A stretch of DNA of 64,000 nt from JAJPKK01 sp963802745. Its GTDB lineage: Bacteria; Pseudomonadota; Alphaproteobacteria; Rhizobiales; Xanthobacteraceae. Positions 24,986 to 34,059 of the stretch are shown here, piece by piece. Position 1 is the stretch's first letter, and every line of letters starts with the position of its first letter. The stretch spans positions 310,001 to 374,000 of the forward strand of contig CAWDKL010000054.1 in NCBI GenBank assembly GCA_963802745.1, read 5' to 3'. The notes beneath the pieces are model-generated. The model searched no databases. It was given only the letters and a program-made list of their open reading frames with translations, and was not told where the DNA came from. The translations under genes were made by a program, and so were the position numbers.

Positions 24986-26533
24986 ATGACAGACAAGCCG
25001 CAGTTCTACATCACCACGGCGATTTCCTACCCGAACGGCGTGCCGCATATCGGCCACGCTTACGAGGCGATCGCGACGGATGCGATCGCCCGCTTCATGC
25101 GGCTCGATGGACACGACGTCTATTTTCTCACCGGCGTGGACGAGCACGGCATCAAGATGCTGCAGACCGCCAACCGGGAAGGCCTGTCGCCGCGCGAACT
25201 CACGGAACGCAACGTGCCGCGTTTCCGCGCCATGGTGGAACGGCTGAACTGTTCGAACGACGATTTCATCCGCACCACCGAAGACCGGCATCGCCGCTCG
25301 GCGGCGGCGATCTGGGAGGCAATGAAGAGGGCAGGGGACATCTACCTGTCCAAATATGCCGGCTGGTATTCGGTCCGCGACGAGGCTTATTACGACGAAG
25401 ACGAGACGCGGCTGGCGGAGGATGGCAAGCGGCTGGGGCCGCAAGGCACGCCGGTCGAATGGGTCGAGGAAGAAAGCTATTTCTTCCGGCTCTCGGCCTA
25501 TCAGGACAGGCTCTTGGACCTCTATCGGCAAATCCCGGATTTCGTCCTGCCGCGCGAGCGCATGAACGAAGTCGCGAGCTTCGTGCGCGGCGGCCTGAAG
25601 GATCTGTCGATCTCCCGCACCACCTTTACCTGGGGGATTCCGGTGCCCGGCGACCCCAAGCACATCATGTATGTGTGGGTGGATGCACTCACGAACTATA
25701 TTACGGGCGTGGGTTATCCGGATCTGGACGGTCCCAAATTCCGCCGCTACTGGCCGGCAGCCCTGCATGTGATCGGCAAGGACATCGTGCGCTTCCATGC
25801 CGTGTACTGGCCGGCATTCCTGATGTCCGCCGGTGTCGCGGTTCCGCAGCACATCTTCAGCCACGGGTTCCTGTTCAACCGCGGGGAAAAGATGTCGAAG
25901 TCGGTCGGCAACGTCATCGACCCGTTCGCCTTGGCCGATGCCTACGGGGTCGACCAGCTGCGCTATTTCCTGCTGCGCGAAGTGCCGTTCGGCCAGGACG
26001 GCAATTATGGCCACGATGCCATCGTGGCACGCATCAATGCGGACCTCGCCAACGATCTCGGCAACCTGGCACAGCGCTCGCTCTCGATTATCGCCAAGAA
26101 CGGCGGCGTGCTGCCGGCGCCGGGCGCGTTCGGCGAGACCGACACGGCCATTCTGGCTGCGGCCGACGCGATGCTCGGCAAGGCGCGCGAGGCGATGAAG
26201 ACTTGGCAGCTGCACCAGGTGCTGAATGCCTTGTGGGCCGTGGTCGCCGACGCCAACCGGTATTTCGCCGGCGAAGCGCCGTGGGCGCTGGCCAAGAGCG
26301 ATCCGACCCGTCAGGGCACCGTACTGTACACCACCGCTGAGGTGATCCGGCAGGTGGCCATCCTGGCGCAGCCGTTCATGCCGGATAGGGCAGGGCGCTT
26401 GCTCGATCTGATCGGCGTGCCGCCCGACAAACGCGATTTCGCCGCGCTCGCGGAACGTCTTGGCGCCGGAGCCGCCTTGCCGCCGCCGAAGCCGGTGTTT
26501 CCCCGCTATGTGGAACCGGAGGCCGCCGCATGA
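24986..26533 (+). CDS. metG: Methionyl-tRNA synthetase
   Basis: A 515-residue class I aminoacyl-tRNA synthetase. The signature HIGH is present as PHIGHAYEA (about residue 20) and KMSKS as GEKMSKSVGN. It lacks both the cysteine-rich zinc knuckle (the region reads GWYSVRDEAYYDEDE) and the C-terminal tRNA-binding domain, the short form usual in this group. The ATG at 24986 matches the family N-terminus (MTDKPQFYITTAISYPNG). It overlaps tatD by 4 nt. Confidence 0.95.
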   Translation: MTDKPQFYITTAISYPNGVPHIGHAYEAIATDAIARFMRLDGHDVYFLTGVDEHGIKMLQTANREGLSPRELTERNVPRFRAMVERLNCSNDDFIRTTEDRHRRSAAAIWEAMKRAGDIYLSKYAGWYSVRDEAYYDEDETRLAEDGKRLGPQGTPVEWVEEESYFFRLSAYQDRLLDLYRQIPDFVLPRERMNEVASFVRGGLKDLSISRTTFTWGIPVPGDPKHIMYVWVDALTNYITGVGYPDLDGPKFRRYWPAALHVIGKDIVRFHAVYWPAFLMSAGVAVPQHIFSHGFLFNRGEKMSKSVGNVIDPFALADAYGVDQLRYFLLREVPFGQDGNYGHDAIVARINADLANDLGNLAQRSLSIIAKNGGVLPAPGAFGETDTAILAAADAMLGKAREAMKTWQLHQVLNALWAVVADANRYFAGEAPWALAKSDPTRQGTVLYTTAEVIRQVAILAQPFMPDRAGRLLDLIGVPPDKRDFAALAERLGAGAALPPPKPVFPRYVEPEAAA

Positions 26534-27330
26534 GCGTTCTCGTCGATAGCCATTGCCACCTGGATTTTCCGGATTTTGCCGATGAGATCGCGGCAATCGT
26601 GGAGCGCGCGGAAGCCGCCGGCGTCGGCCGCATCGTGTCGATCTCCACGCGGGTGCGCCGGTTCGATCACCTGCGCGGCATCGCCGAGCGATTCGCCAAT
26701 GTTTATTGCTCGGTCGGGACGCATCCCCATCAAGCCCATGAGGAGCTTGATGTAACCGTGGAAGAGCTGGTCGCGCTGGCACAGCATCCCAAGGTAGTCG
26801 CGATCGGGGAGGCCGGGCTCGATTATCACTACGACTACAGCCCGCGCGATGCGCAAGAGACCGGATTTCGCCGCCACATCGCCGCGGCGCGCATCACCCA
26901 GCTGCCGCTGGTCATCCATGCCCGCGAAGCGGATGCGGATATCGGGCGCATCCTTGAGGAGGAAACCCGCAACGGCGCCTTCCCGGCGGTCCTGCATTGC
27001 TTCACCGCCGGTCGAGAGCTTGCCATGCGAGCCATCGATCTCGGGCTCTATATCTCTTTCACCGGCATCATCACCTTCAAGAAATCCGAGGAGCTGCGGG
27101 CGATCGCTGCGGAATTGCCGGCCGATCGCATCCTGGTCGAGACCGACTCGCCATACCTTGCCCCCGGTAAATACCGGGGCAAGCGCAACGAGCCCGCCTA
27201 TGTGACGGAAACCGCAAAAGCTTTGGCGGTCACGCGCGGCATTTCGTACGAGGCCGTCGCAGTGCAGACGACGGAGAATTTCTTCCGGTTGTTCAATAAG
27301 GTGCCGCGGTTTTCGGCCGCCGCCGCATGA
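26530..27330 (+). CDS. tatD: TatD-family metal-dependent hydrolase
   Basis: A 266-residue TIM-barrel metallohydrolase of the TatD DNase family. Metal-binding signature residues: DSHCHLDFPDF (His8/His10 region), GEAGLDYHYD, LVIHAREAD, LHCFTAG and ETDSPYLAPG. Start ATG overlaps the metG stop (ATGA) and its own stop overlaps the next gene in the same way, showing translational coupling across three genes. Confidence 0.94.
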   Translation: MSVLVDSHCHLDFPDFADEIAAIVERAEAAGVGRIVSISTRVRRFDHLRGIAERFANVYCSVGTHPHQAHEELDVTVEELVALAQHPKVVAIGEAGLDYHYDYSPRDAQETGFRRHIAAARITQLPLVIHAREADADIGRILEEETRNGAFPAVLHCFTAGRELAMRAIDLGLYISFTGIITFKKSEELRAIAAELPADRILVETDSPYLAPGKYRGKRNEPAYVTETAKALAVTRGISYEAVAVQTTENFFRLFNKVPRFSAAAA

Positions 27331-28169
27331 GCTATGCGGTCACCATTCTGGGCTGCGGCTTCTCCGGCGGCGTGCCGCGGCCCGGTACCGGATGGGGCGC
27401 TTGCGATCCGAAAAATCAGAAAAATCGCCGCCGGCGCTGCTCCATTCTGGTCGAGCGTGACGCACCCGATGGCGGCCGCACCCGCGTCCTGGTGGACACC
27501 TCGCCCGACTTGCGCGAACAATTGCTCGATGCCCGTGTGGACCGGCTCGACGGCGTGCTGCTGAGCCACGAGCACGCCGACCACATCCACGGCATCGACG
27601 ATCTGCGCGCCTTCTTCATCGCACACCATCGCCGGCTCAACGTCTATGTGGACGAACCGACGTGGCGGGTGCTGTTGCAGCGGTTTGGCTACTGCTTCAT
27701 CACCCCGCCCGGCAGCAGCTATCCGCCGTTCCTTAACCACTTTCCGCTGACGGCCGGCGAGGCGGTCACGATCTCCGGAGCCGGTGGATCCGTAACCGCC
27801 ATGCCGATGATTCTCCATCACGGCGATATCACCGCGCTCGGCTTCCGGTTCGGCACCATGGCGTATTCGCCGGACGTGGTGGATATCCCCGAAGCAAGCG
27901 TCGCGGCGTTGCAAGGTATCGATTTGTGGATCGTTGACGCCTTATGGTACCGCAAACACCAAAGCCATTTTCACGTGGACCTGACGCTTCAATGGATCGA
28001 GCGCATCAAGCCGAAGCGCGCCATCTTGACCAACATGCACAGCGACCTCGATTTTGAAGAATTGCGCGCCAGGCTGCCGCCGCATGTGGAGCCGGCTTAT
28101 GACGGGATGCGGGTGGAATTCGAGGGCGAATCCCCGCCTCCTCTCTTGGCGGCATCCAATGTTCCATAA
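27327..28169 (+). CDS. MBL-fold hydrolase, PhnP-like
   Basis: A 280-residue MBL-fold protein. Its start GCGFSGGVPRPGTGWGACDP is the PhnP/MBL phosphodiesterase-type N-terminus, and the metal site is LSHEHADHIHG, with further ligands in LHHGD, IVDALWY and TNMHSDLD. In PhnP this fold cleaves cyclic ribosyl phosphates, but the genomic setting behind tatD is a different, housekeeping one where the substrate is unknown. ATGA overlap with tatD; last gene of the operon. Confidence 0.9.
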   Translation: MSYAVTILGCGFSGGVPRPGTGWGACDPKNQKNRRRRCSILVERDAPDGGRTRVLVDTSPDLREQLLDARVDRLDGVLLSHEHADHIHGIDDLRAFFIAHHRRLNVYVDEPTWRVLLQRFGYCFITPPGSSYPPFLNHFPLTAGEAVTISGAGGSVTAMPMILHHGDITALGFRFGTMAYSPDVVDIPEASVAALQGIDLWIVDALWYRKHQSHFHVDLTLQWIERIKPKRAILTNMHSDLDFEELRARLPPHVEPAYDGMRVEFEGESPPPLLAASNVP

Positions 28170-28216
28170 TATGTCTTATGCGAATCGATGCTGTAGGATG
28201 CAGTAGCCATCAGAAA

Positions 28217-28849
28217 TCAGGTTTTGGAATTTGGGTCGCTTCGTGACACCCCAGCAGTTTCTCCGCTAGATGCCAGCCGAGGCCGCGCTGGAAATTCCAC
28301 CCCGTCGTAAATCTCCGCAAGCGACACCGTCACACCGATCTCCGGCATGGCGATCGCCTGATCCAGGCCGCGCCGTATGGCCCGTCGCCACGTTCGATCG
28401 GGCGCTCGTTCCCAGACGATGACTTCAGGAGCATTCGGCTCGATGACGACGATGCGCTCCAAGCTCTCGACGAGCTTGTATTCCTCAAGCTTCCCGATGG
28501 TGTCGAAATCCCGCGTGGTCGGCGACAGCACCTCCAAGACGACGCGGGGTATCGATGCCTTGGTGGCGTTCGGATCCCTGCGCCCGCAATCGACCCCAAT
28601 GTCGGGACGCCGGATTTGGCCGGGCTTGGTTTCGATGCTGCCGTCGCCGGTGAACGGCCGGCATCCGCCTCCGCGGAGCTGGTTGCGCAAGTCAGCGAGC
28701 ACGTTGACGACGATGTCGTCGTGCACGTTGCGCGCGCCCGCCATCATGCGCAGCGGAAACCCATCCACGAGCTCGTAGCGGTCCGGCTGGAGTTCCTGCC
28801 AGGCGAAAAATTCCTCCGTCGTCCAGCGCCGCGGGGCCGCCTCGGTCAT
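28217..28849 (-). CDS. Uma2-family putative endonuclease
   Basis: A 210-residue DUF820/Uma2 protein with a PD-(D/E)XK nuclease fold. The core shows YELVDGFPLRM, HDDIVVNVLADL, RPDIGVDCG (active-site Asp) and RVVLEVLSPTTRDFD (Glu of the E-x-K-like site). ATG 28849 gives the typical MTEAAPRRWTTEEF start; a GTG at 28870 is also possible. The in vivo role of Uma2 proteins is unknown; they are often scattered singly, as here. Confidence 0.87.
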   Translation of the reverse strand: MTEAAPRRWTTEEFFAWQELQPDRYELVDGFPLRMMAGARNVHDDIVVNVLADLRNQLRGGGCRPFTGDGSIETKPGQIRRPDIGVDCGRRDPNATKASIPRVVLEVLSPTTRDFDTIGKLEEYKLVESLERIVVIEPNAPEVIVWERAPDRTWRRAIRRGLDQAIAMPEIGVTVSLAEIYDGVEFPARPRLASSGETAGVSRSDPNSKT

Positions 28850-28890
28850 TTCGAATCCGCCGATGCTCACTCACGCGTCACAGCGCAGAG

Positions 28891-28929
28891 CCCTCTCCCC
28901 ACGGCGCGAAGAGCGCCGCGGGGAGAGGG
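28891..28929. repeat. Long intergenic palindrome (CCCTCTCCCC...GGGGAGAGGG)
   Basis: CCCTCTCCCC at 28891-28900 pairs with 28920-28929, and CGGCGC/GCGCCG extends the stem inside to a 5-nt loop with one mismatch. It lies between two minus-strand genes. Similar hairpins are dispersed in rhizobial genomes; it may also stop transcription entering from 28972. Confidence 0.65.
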
Positions 28930-28971
28930 AACGTGCGCTTCCCTAGCTTCAGACATTGGGAATCATCTCCG

Positions 28972-29835
28972 TCATTTCCCGGACTGCTTGAAATAGCGCA
29001 GATCCGGCGGAGCTTGGCCCTTGCGAACCGGCATCAACATGCCATCTCCGCCCAGGAAATAGCTGTCCTTACCGATCGCGATCATCGACGGATTTTCGCT
29101 GCAGTAAGCCTCCGACCAGTCCGGACGGGGGTTAGCTTCGAGCACATATTTCTTGTCCACAGTCCAGGGCCGGGTCAAAGCATTGTCGTGCACCGTAATG
29201 ATATCGTGCATGATTTTCGGATCGGCCTTGTCGCGAAAAATCCGCTCCTCGAAGCGCGATTCGCCGTCGAAGGCCAGCGGCAGCCCAGTGGCATCATAAG
29301 TGCGCGGGCCTTTAAACGGGCCGCGGGTCTCGACCTCGAGCGTGTCGTACACGCCGTCGCCATCGGTATCGGACCATTTGCCGATCGAGAAGCCCGCATA
29401 GGTGGCTTCCGGGTTCTTCGGCCAGTCCCGACCGTCGGTGAAGATGCGGCGGAAATGTTCGGCGCCCCCCACCAGCACATAGGTCGTCTCCGGCGTGACG
29501 ATGAATTCCAGCGGGCGGAAGGCGATCATGTTGATCGGCATGCCTCCCGGCATGCAACGCACCGCATGGTCGAAGAAGTTGCCCTCCCCGCCATTGGCCT
29601 GGTCGGCGATGCTGTCGGCGAGGACTTTCTGGTATTCCGGCGTCAGCGGCGCCTGCTGCCCCAAGCCCCACGGCTTGGTCTGGTCGAACGACGGCTGTCC
29701 GCCAAGTCCGGGCACAACGAACCGCGCCCATGCGCCTCGCCAATCCGGATATTTTGCGTCGGCCGCCTGTGCGCCCCCTATCGGCAGCACCAACGCCGCT
29801 ACCGCGATGGCACCGATCAATCCACGACAATCCAT
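28972..29835 (-). CDS. Exported protein of unknown function
   Basis: A 287-residue secreted protein with a signal peptide (LIGAIAVAALVLPIGGAQAA). The mature region opens YPDWRGAWAR and contains RCMPGGMPINMIAF, EHFRRIFTDGRDWP and the DTDGDGVYDTLEVET stretch, which resembles a calcium-binding loop. This family is common in rhizobia and sphingomonads without a known role. GGGAGG stands 6 nt before the ATG at 29835, ruling out the TTG at 29841. Confidence 0.82.
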   Translation of the reverse strand: MDCRGLIGAIAVAALVLPIGGAQAADAKYPDWRGAWARFVVPGLGGQPSFDQTKPWGLGQQAPLTPEYQKVLADSIADQANGGEGNFFDHAVRCMPGGMPINMIAFRPLEFIVTPETTYVLVGGAEHFRRIFTDGRDWPKNPEATYAGFSIGKWSDTDGDGVYDTLEVETRGPFKGPRTYDATGLPLAFDGESRFEERIFRDKADPKIMHDIITVHDNALTRPWTVDKKYVLEANPRPDWSEAYCSENPSMIAIGKDSYFLGGDGMLMPVRKGQAPPDLRYFKQSGK

Positions 29836-30011
29836 GGTCAACCTCCCTCGATCCGATCATCCCAGCATCGCAGCCAAGCCGCGCCGCCGCATGCTTGCGG
29901 CGCGTTTGGGTGAGCCTTGCCGCATCAAATATGTATGGTAGCTCATCTCCTTCCACTGTGCACGTGCCGAAGTTTCGGCAATGCGAGAACCCGCGGAACT
30001 TTGCGCCACCG

Positions 30012-31088
30012 ATGCGTACCGACCAGTTCGACTTCGCCCTGCCGCCGGATCGCATTGCGCTACGTCCCGTGCATCCACGCGATTCGGCACGGCTCTTGGT
30101 CGTTCGGCCAGGGGCACCGGAACCGCTCGAAGATCGCCTCGTGAGCGACCTGCCGGACCTGCTGCGCGCGGGCGACCAGCTGGTCGTCAACGACACCAAG
30201 GTGATTCCGGCGCAACTTTCGGGCCGGCGCCTCGGCAGCGCCGCCGAACCGAAGATCGAAGCCACGCTGATCAAGCGGCTTGACGGCTCGCGGTGGCAGG
30301 CCTTGGTCCGCCCTGCCCGCAAGCTCAAGGTGGGCGACGTGGTGCGGTTCGGGGACGAGGGCGGGGTTTGCTTTCTGGGCCAACTCGATGCGGCCGTCGA
30401 AGCCAAGGGCGAGGCGGGCGAGGTCACATTCGCGTTCACGTTCCACGGGTCGGTGCTGGACCAGGCGATCGCCGAGCGCGGCGCGGTGCCGCTGCCGCCC
30501 TACATCGCTGCTCGGCGCGCGCCGGATGCGCAGGACCGCGCCGATTATCAGACGATGTTCGCGCGCCAGGAGGGGGCGGTCGCGGCGCCGACCGCCGGGC
30601 TGCATTTCACCGAAGGCCTGCTGTCCCGCCTTGCCGCGCGCGGAATCGGATTGAACACCGTGACGCTGCATGTGGGCGCCGGCACGTTCCTGCCGGTGAA
30701 GGCACATGATTTGGCGGAGCACAAGATGCACGCCGAATGGGGGGAGCTGACCGCGGACGTGGCCGCGGCGCTCAACAGGGCCCGGGTCCCAGGGCGCATC
30801 GTTGCAGTGGGCACCACGTCATTGCGGCTGCTGGAAAGCGCCGCGCGCGACGACGGCACCATCGCGCCGTTTGCCGGCGACACCTCGCTCTTCATTACGC
30901 CGGGCTACCGGTTCCGTGCCGTCAACGCGCTGCTGACCAATTTCCACCTGCCGCGCTCGACACTGTTCATGCTGGTCGCGGCGTTTTGCGGTCTCGACCT
31001 GATGCAGCGCGCCTATGCGCATGCGATCGAAACCGGCTACCGGTTCTATTCCTATGGCGATGCCTGCCTGCTGTTCCGGAACCCTTAA
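30012..31088 (+). CDS. queA: S-adenosylmethionine:tRNA ribosyltransferase-isomerase
   Basis: A 358-residue enzyme that adds the epoxycyclopentane ring from SAM to 7-aminomethyl-7-deazaguanine in tRNA, in queuosine synthesis. Family signatures: FALPPDRIALRPVHPRDSAR, LVVNDTKVIPA, LPPYI, DYQTMFAR, GAVAAPTAGLHFT, HVGAGTFLPVK and LLTNFHLPRSTLFMLVAAF. The ATG at 30012 fits the family N-terminus; an in-frame opening back to 29730 is not coding. The stop is immediately followed by the tgt start. Confidence 0.96.
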   Translation: MRTDQFDFALPPDRIALRPVHPRDSARLLVVRPGAPEPLEDRLVSDLPDLLRAGDQLVVNDTKVIPAQLSGRRLGSAAEPKIEATLIKRLDGSRWQALVRPARKLKVGDVVRFGDEGGVCFLGQLDAAVEAKGEAGEVTFAFTFHGSVLDQAIAERGAVPLPPYIAARRAPDAQDRADYQTMFARQEGAVAAPTAGLHFTEGLLSRLAARGIGLNTVTLHVGAGTFLPVKAHDLAEHKMHAEWGELTADVAAALNRARVPGRIVAVGTTSLRLLESAARDDGTIAPFAGDTSLFITPGYRFRAVNALLTNFHLPRSTLFMLVAAFCGLDLMQRAYAHAIETGYRFYSYGDACLLFRNP

Positions 31089-32228
31089 ATGACCGCTTTC
31101 GCGTTTCGCCTCGACGCCACCGACGGCGCCGCCCGCACGGGCGAAATCACCACACCCCATGGCACCGTGCGCACGCCGGCCTTCATGCCGGTCGGCACCC
31201 AAGGGGCGATGAAGGGCGTGCACTGGCGCGACGTGAAAGCTTCCGGTGCCGATATCGTGCTCGGTAACACCTATCACCTGATGCTTCGGCCCGGCGCCGA
31301 GCGGATTGCGGAACTTGGCGGGTTGCACCGCTTCGTCAACTGGCCGCACCCGATCTTGACCGATTCCGGCGGCTTCCAGGTCATGTCGCTCTCCGAACTG
31401 CGCAAGATCGATGAGAACGGCGTGACGTTCCGCTCCCATCTCGACGGCGCGATGGTGGCGCTGACGCCGGAGCGCGCGGTCGAAATCCAGGCGCTACTCG
31501 GCTCCGATATCGCCATGCAGCTCGACGAATGCATCAAGCTTCCGCAGGAGCGTGCCGAACTCGCCCGCGCCATGCGGCTGTCGCTGGCCTGGGCCGAGCG
31601 CTCCAAGCGCGCCTTTGAGGCCACGGCGCGGACCAATCCCGGCCGAGCGCTGTTCGGCATCGTGCAGGGCGGTGATAATCTTGAGCTGCGCGCAGAAAGT
31701 GCCCGTGCGCTGATGGATATCGGCTTTGCGGGTTATGCGATCGGCGGGCTCGCGGTCGGCGAGCCGCAGGAGGTGATGCTGCGGATGATCGAAGCGGTGG
31801 CGCCACTATTGCCGGTTAACCGTCCGCGCTATCTCATGGGCGTCGGCACGCCGGACGATATTTTGGAAGCCGTGGCGCGCGGCGTCGACATGTTCGATTG
31901 CGTGCTGCCGACCCGCAACGGCCGCCATGGGCTGGCCTTCTCGCGCTTCGGCCCGATCAACCTGCGCAATGCCCGCCACGCCACCGACCCGCGCCCGCTC
32001 GACGCCGAGAGCCGCTGCCCGGCCGCGCGCGACTACCCGCGTGCTTATCTGCATCACCTCATCAAGGCCGGGGAGATGCTCGGCGCCATGCTGCTCAGCG
32101 AGATCAATCTTTATTATTACCAGGATTTGATGGCCGAAACCCGCGGCGCTGTCGCGGAGGGCAGGTTCGCGGAGTTTTGCGTCGTAACCAAGGACGGTTG
32201 GAGACTGGGCGATCTGCCGGCGGTGTGA
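31089..32228 (+). CDS. tgt: Queuine tRNA-ribosyltransferase with altered zinc site
   Basis: A 379-residue tRNA-guanine transglycosylase exchanging G34 for preQ1. Catalytic aspartates are in DSGGFQVMSL and in FDCVLPTRNGRHG. The zinc site is unusual: where E. coli has ECDCYTCRNYSRAYLHH, this protein reads ESRCPAARDYPRAYLHH, keeping one of three cysteines plus the His. This may be a lineage trait in rhizobia. The ATG directly abuts the queA stop, so the two are one operon. Confidence 0.95.
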   Translation: MTAFAFRLDATDGAARTGEITTPHGTVRTPAFMPVGTQGAMKGVHWRDVKASGADIVLGNTYHLMLRPGAERIAELGGLHRFVNWPHPILTDSGGFQVMSLSELRKIDENGVTFRSHLDGAMVALTPERAVEIQALLGSDIAMQLDECIKLPQERAELARAMRLSLAWAERSKRAFEATARTNPGRALFGIVQGGDNLELRAESARALMDIGFAGYAIGGLAVGEPQEVMLRMIEAVAPLLPVNRPRYLMGVGTPDDILEAVARGVDMFDCVLPTRNGRHGLAFSRFGPINLRNARHATDPRPLDAESRCPAARDYPRAYLHHLIKAGEMLGAMLLSEINLYYYQDLMAETRGAVAEGRFAEFCVVTKDGWRLGDLPAV

Positions 32229-32304
32229 TGGGAATCAATGAAACGGAGTAAGTCGTCGTCATTTTGCCGCCGGCTTATTTGCTCAGTGGCCGATCGCTGG
32301 CCGG

Positions 32305-33600
32305 TCAATCCCCCGCCGCCAAGGCGACCTTGCCTTCCCGCTCCTCCCCGACCTGCTGCAAGTTCGCCAAAACGCTACGCGCCCGCCGTTCCACCGCTTC
32401 GCGCGTGCGGTCGATAATGGGATGCTGCCCGGCCGGCATGGCGGCGACTTCGCTCTGCGCTGCCGCGGTTGCCGCCAGTACCGCCTTAGCGAGCGCCGCC
32501 ACGCGGTCGAGCACCTGCCGGGGATTCAACCCGCAGTCGCGGGCAAAGCGCTGCCAGTCCCCGCCGGTTAAGTCGTCACCTCGAGCTTGGCCCCCGATCT
32601 TCTGGGCGAAGTTCCGCGTGACGGTATCCCACGCCTGCGCACACATTACGTCGTAGAGCGGCGCCAGCGCGGCACCGGTGCTGCGGATCAGGATGGCAAA
32701 ATTCTTCGCGTGCGCATCGGTGTTGCAGGCCAGCACGTTGAAGATCACCATGTCGAGAAGCCGTACGATGTCGGTCGGCGGCAGCTGCCGCCGGGTCAGA
32801 TCGAACATGTCCGCCACGGTGGGGCCGGCGATCCCGGTCTGGTTGATCTCGTATTTCGCCGACGGCGGCTTGCCGAGCGCCTGGCAAAAGTCTTCCTGAT
32901 GCAGCCGGCGCCAGCGGCCACCCATATCGCTCCGGTCATAGCGCTTGGTCAGCAGATAGGCTCGGCCGGCGGCCTGCCCAGTGATGACGTCGGGTGTCGG
33001 GATATTCAGCCGGCGTGCCAGCGTCAGGCAAAATGCCTCGTTGTGGACGCCTCCCGGCAGCGAGGGCAACTCCGGCTTGAGGATGTGGGTGGACGGCGAA
33101 CCGTTCATCGGGATGCAGATACGGCCATCCTGGTCGAGCGCAACCGCGAGCTTAGTCTGCGCCCCGGCGAGCGACATCGACACCCCTTCTTCCCCTACGA
33201 GAAAGGGCTTGTTCGGCAGCCCCGCGATGACGCCGGCCAGATCCTCCGGGCTGCCAACGGGCCGCCACTGGACCGTGGAGGTGCGCCCCGGCTGGCCGAT
33301 CGACAGCGCGCCGGCCGTATCGCCGCCGATGGCGGAAAGCAGGCCGATAACGTCGCTTCGCGCCATGCCAAGGAACTGGCCGAGCGTGCGCAGCTGCTCG
33401 TTTTCGGGGAGCAGATTGGCGGCCCAGGGGAGAAAAATGTCGGCGCCATAGCGCTCTGGACGCATCGGCATGGTGAGCGAGATCGGAAACGCGCCGCGCA
33501 GCCCGATCCACCCGGAGTCGTAGATGAAACCGGGGCCGAGGCGGTCGACCGGGATGGTGCCGACCAGCCGCTGCTCAAAGTATACCGGCAGGCCGCTCAT
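32305..33600 (-). CDS. hipA: HipA-family serine/threonine kinase toxin
   Basis: A 431-residue HipA-type kinase. Visible sites: VSMSLAGAQTKLAV (the phosphate-binding/autophosphorylation loop region), THILKPE (ATP-binding Lys), LLTKRYDR, and the catalytic NTDAHAKNFAIL with its Asp-Asn pair, then PLYDVMCA (metal Asp). E. coli HipA phosphorylates glutamyl-tRNA synthetase; the target here is unknown. ATG 33600 lies inside the end of hipB (26-nt overlap), so the toxin is coupled to its antitoxin. All key residues are kept, so it is probably active. Confidence 0.93.
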   Translation of the reverse strand: MSGLPVYFEQRLVGTIPVDRLGPGFIYDSGWIGLRGAFPISLTMPMRPERYGADIFLPWAANLLPENEQLRTLGQFLGMARSDVIGLLSAIGGDTAGALSIGQPGRTSTVQWRPVGSPEDLAGVIAGLPNKPFLVGEEGVSMSLAGAQTKLAVALDQDGRICIPMNGSPSTHILKPELPSLPGGVHNEAFCLTLARRLNIPTPDVITGQAAGRAYLLTKRYDRSDMGGRWRRLHQEDFCQALGKPPSAKYEINQTGIAGPTVADMFDLTRRQLPPTDIVRLLDMVIFNVLACNTDAHAKNFAILIRSTGAALAPLYDVMCAQAWDTVTRNFAQKIGGQARGDDLTGGDWQRFARDCGLNPRQVLDRVAALAKAVLAATAAAQSEVAAMPAGQHPIIDRTREAVERRARSVLANLQQVGEEREGKVALAAGD

Positions 33601-33925
33601 CGGTTTCCTCGTCGATAAGGTCGGGAAGGTCCGGCAAATCGGCGCAGGGCGCGGCCGGTAAAGCAACGGCGGAAAGGATGTCGATCGGGCGTAGCCCCAG
33701 CGTTTCCGCCACCAATAAGCTGCGTCCGAGCTGGCACGACGGCTTGCCGGCTTCGAGTTCGATCAGGAACCGGCGACCGACGCCAGTCGCGAGCGCCAAC
33801 TCGACCTGCCGCATCCCCAGCGCTTTGCGGCGGCTGCGGATCAGTGCGCCGAACGCCAGGGCAGTCTCGGTGGCCCGCCGTTCAATGGGGTTTCGCTCGT
33901 CTACGATGTGTGCCGCACCACTCAT
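33575..33925 (-). CDS. hipB: HipB-like XRE-family antitoxin/repressor
   Basis: A 116-residue protein with a helix-turn-helix of the XRE type (LIRSRRKALGMRQVELALAT and GVGRRFLIELEAGKPSCQLG, about residues 28-67), then an acidic, Pro-rich tail (DLPDLPDLIDEETDE) that would bind the toxin. It precedes and overlaps hipA. The ATG at 33925 is taken because upstream sequence holds the operator. Expected to repress its own promoter through the repeated operator sites at 33943-34059. Confidence 0.92.
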   Translation of the reverse strand: MSGAAHIVDERNPIERRATETALAFGALIRSRRKALGMRQVELALATGVGRRFLIELEAGKPSCQLGRSLLVAETLGLRPIDILSAVALPAAPCADLPDLPDLIDEETDERPAGIL

Positions 33926-33942
33926 TTTGCACCAAAATACCA

Positions 33943-34059
33943 TGTTCCCAGTCGGGAATATCACATCTTAAAATGACGGAAGTTAAGAAAATGTGCCCGG
34001 CTGGGAACATTCCCGAAGAATTGCGGTAAATGGGGATGATTGGTTACCGATCGGGAACA
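33943..34059. promoter_or_regulatory. Three-copy HipB-type operator array
   Basis: Three related 18-bp partial palindromes: TGTTCCCAGTCGGGAATA (33943-33960), TGTGCCCGGCTGGGAACA (33992-34009) and GGTTACCGATCGGGAACA (34042-34059). Their centres are 49 and 50 bp apart. The shared core is TTCCC-N4-GGGAA. They lie directly upstream of hipB. Confidence 0.8.
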
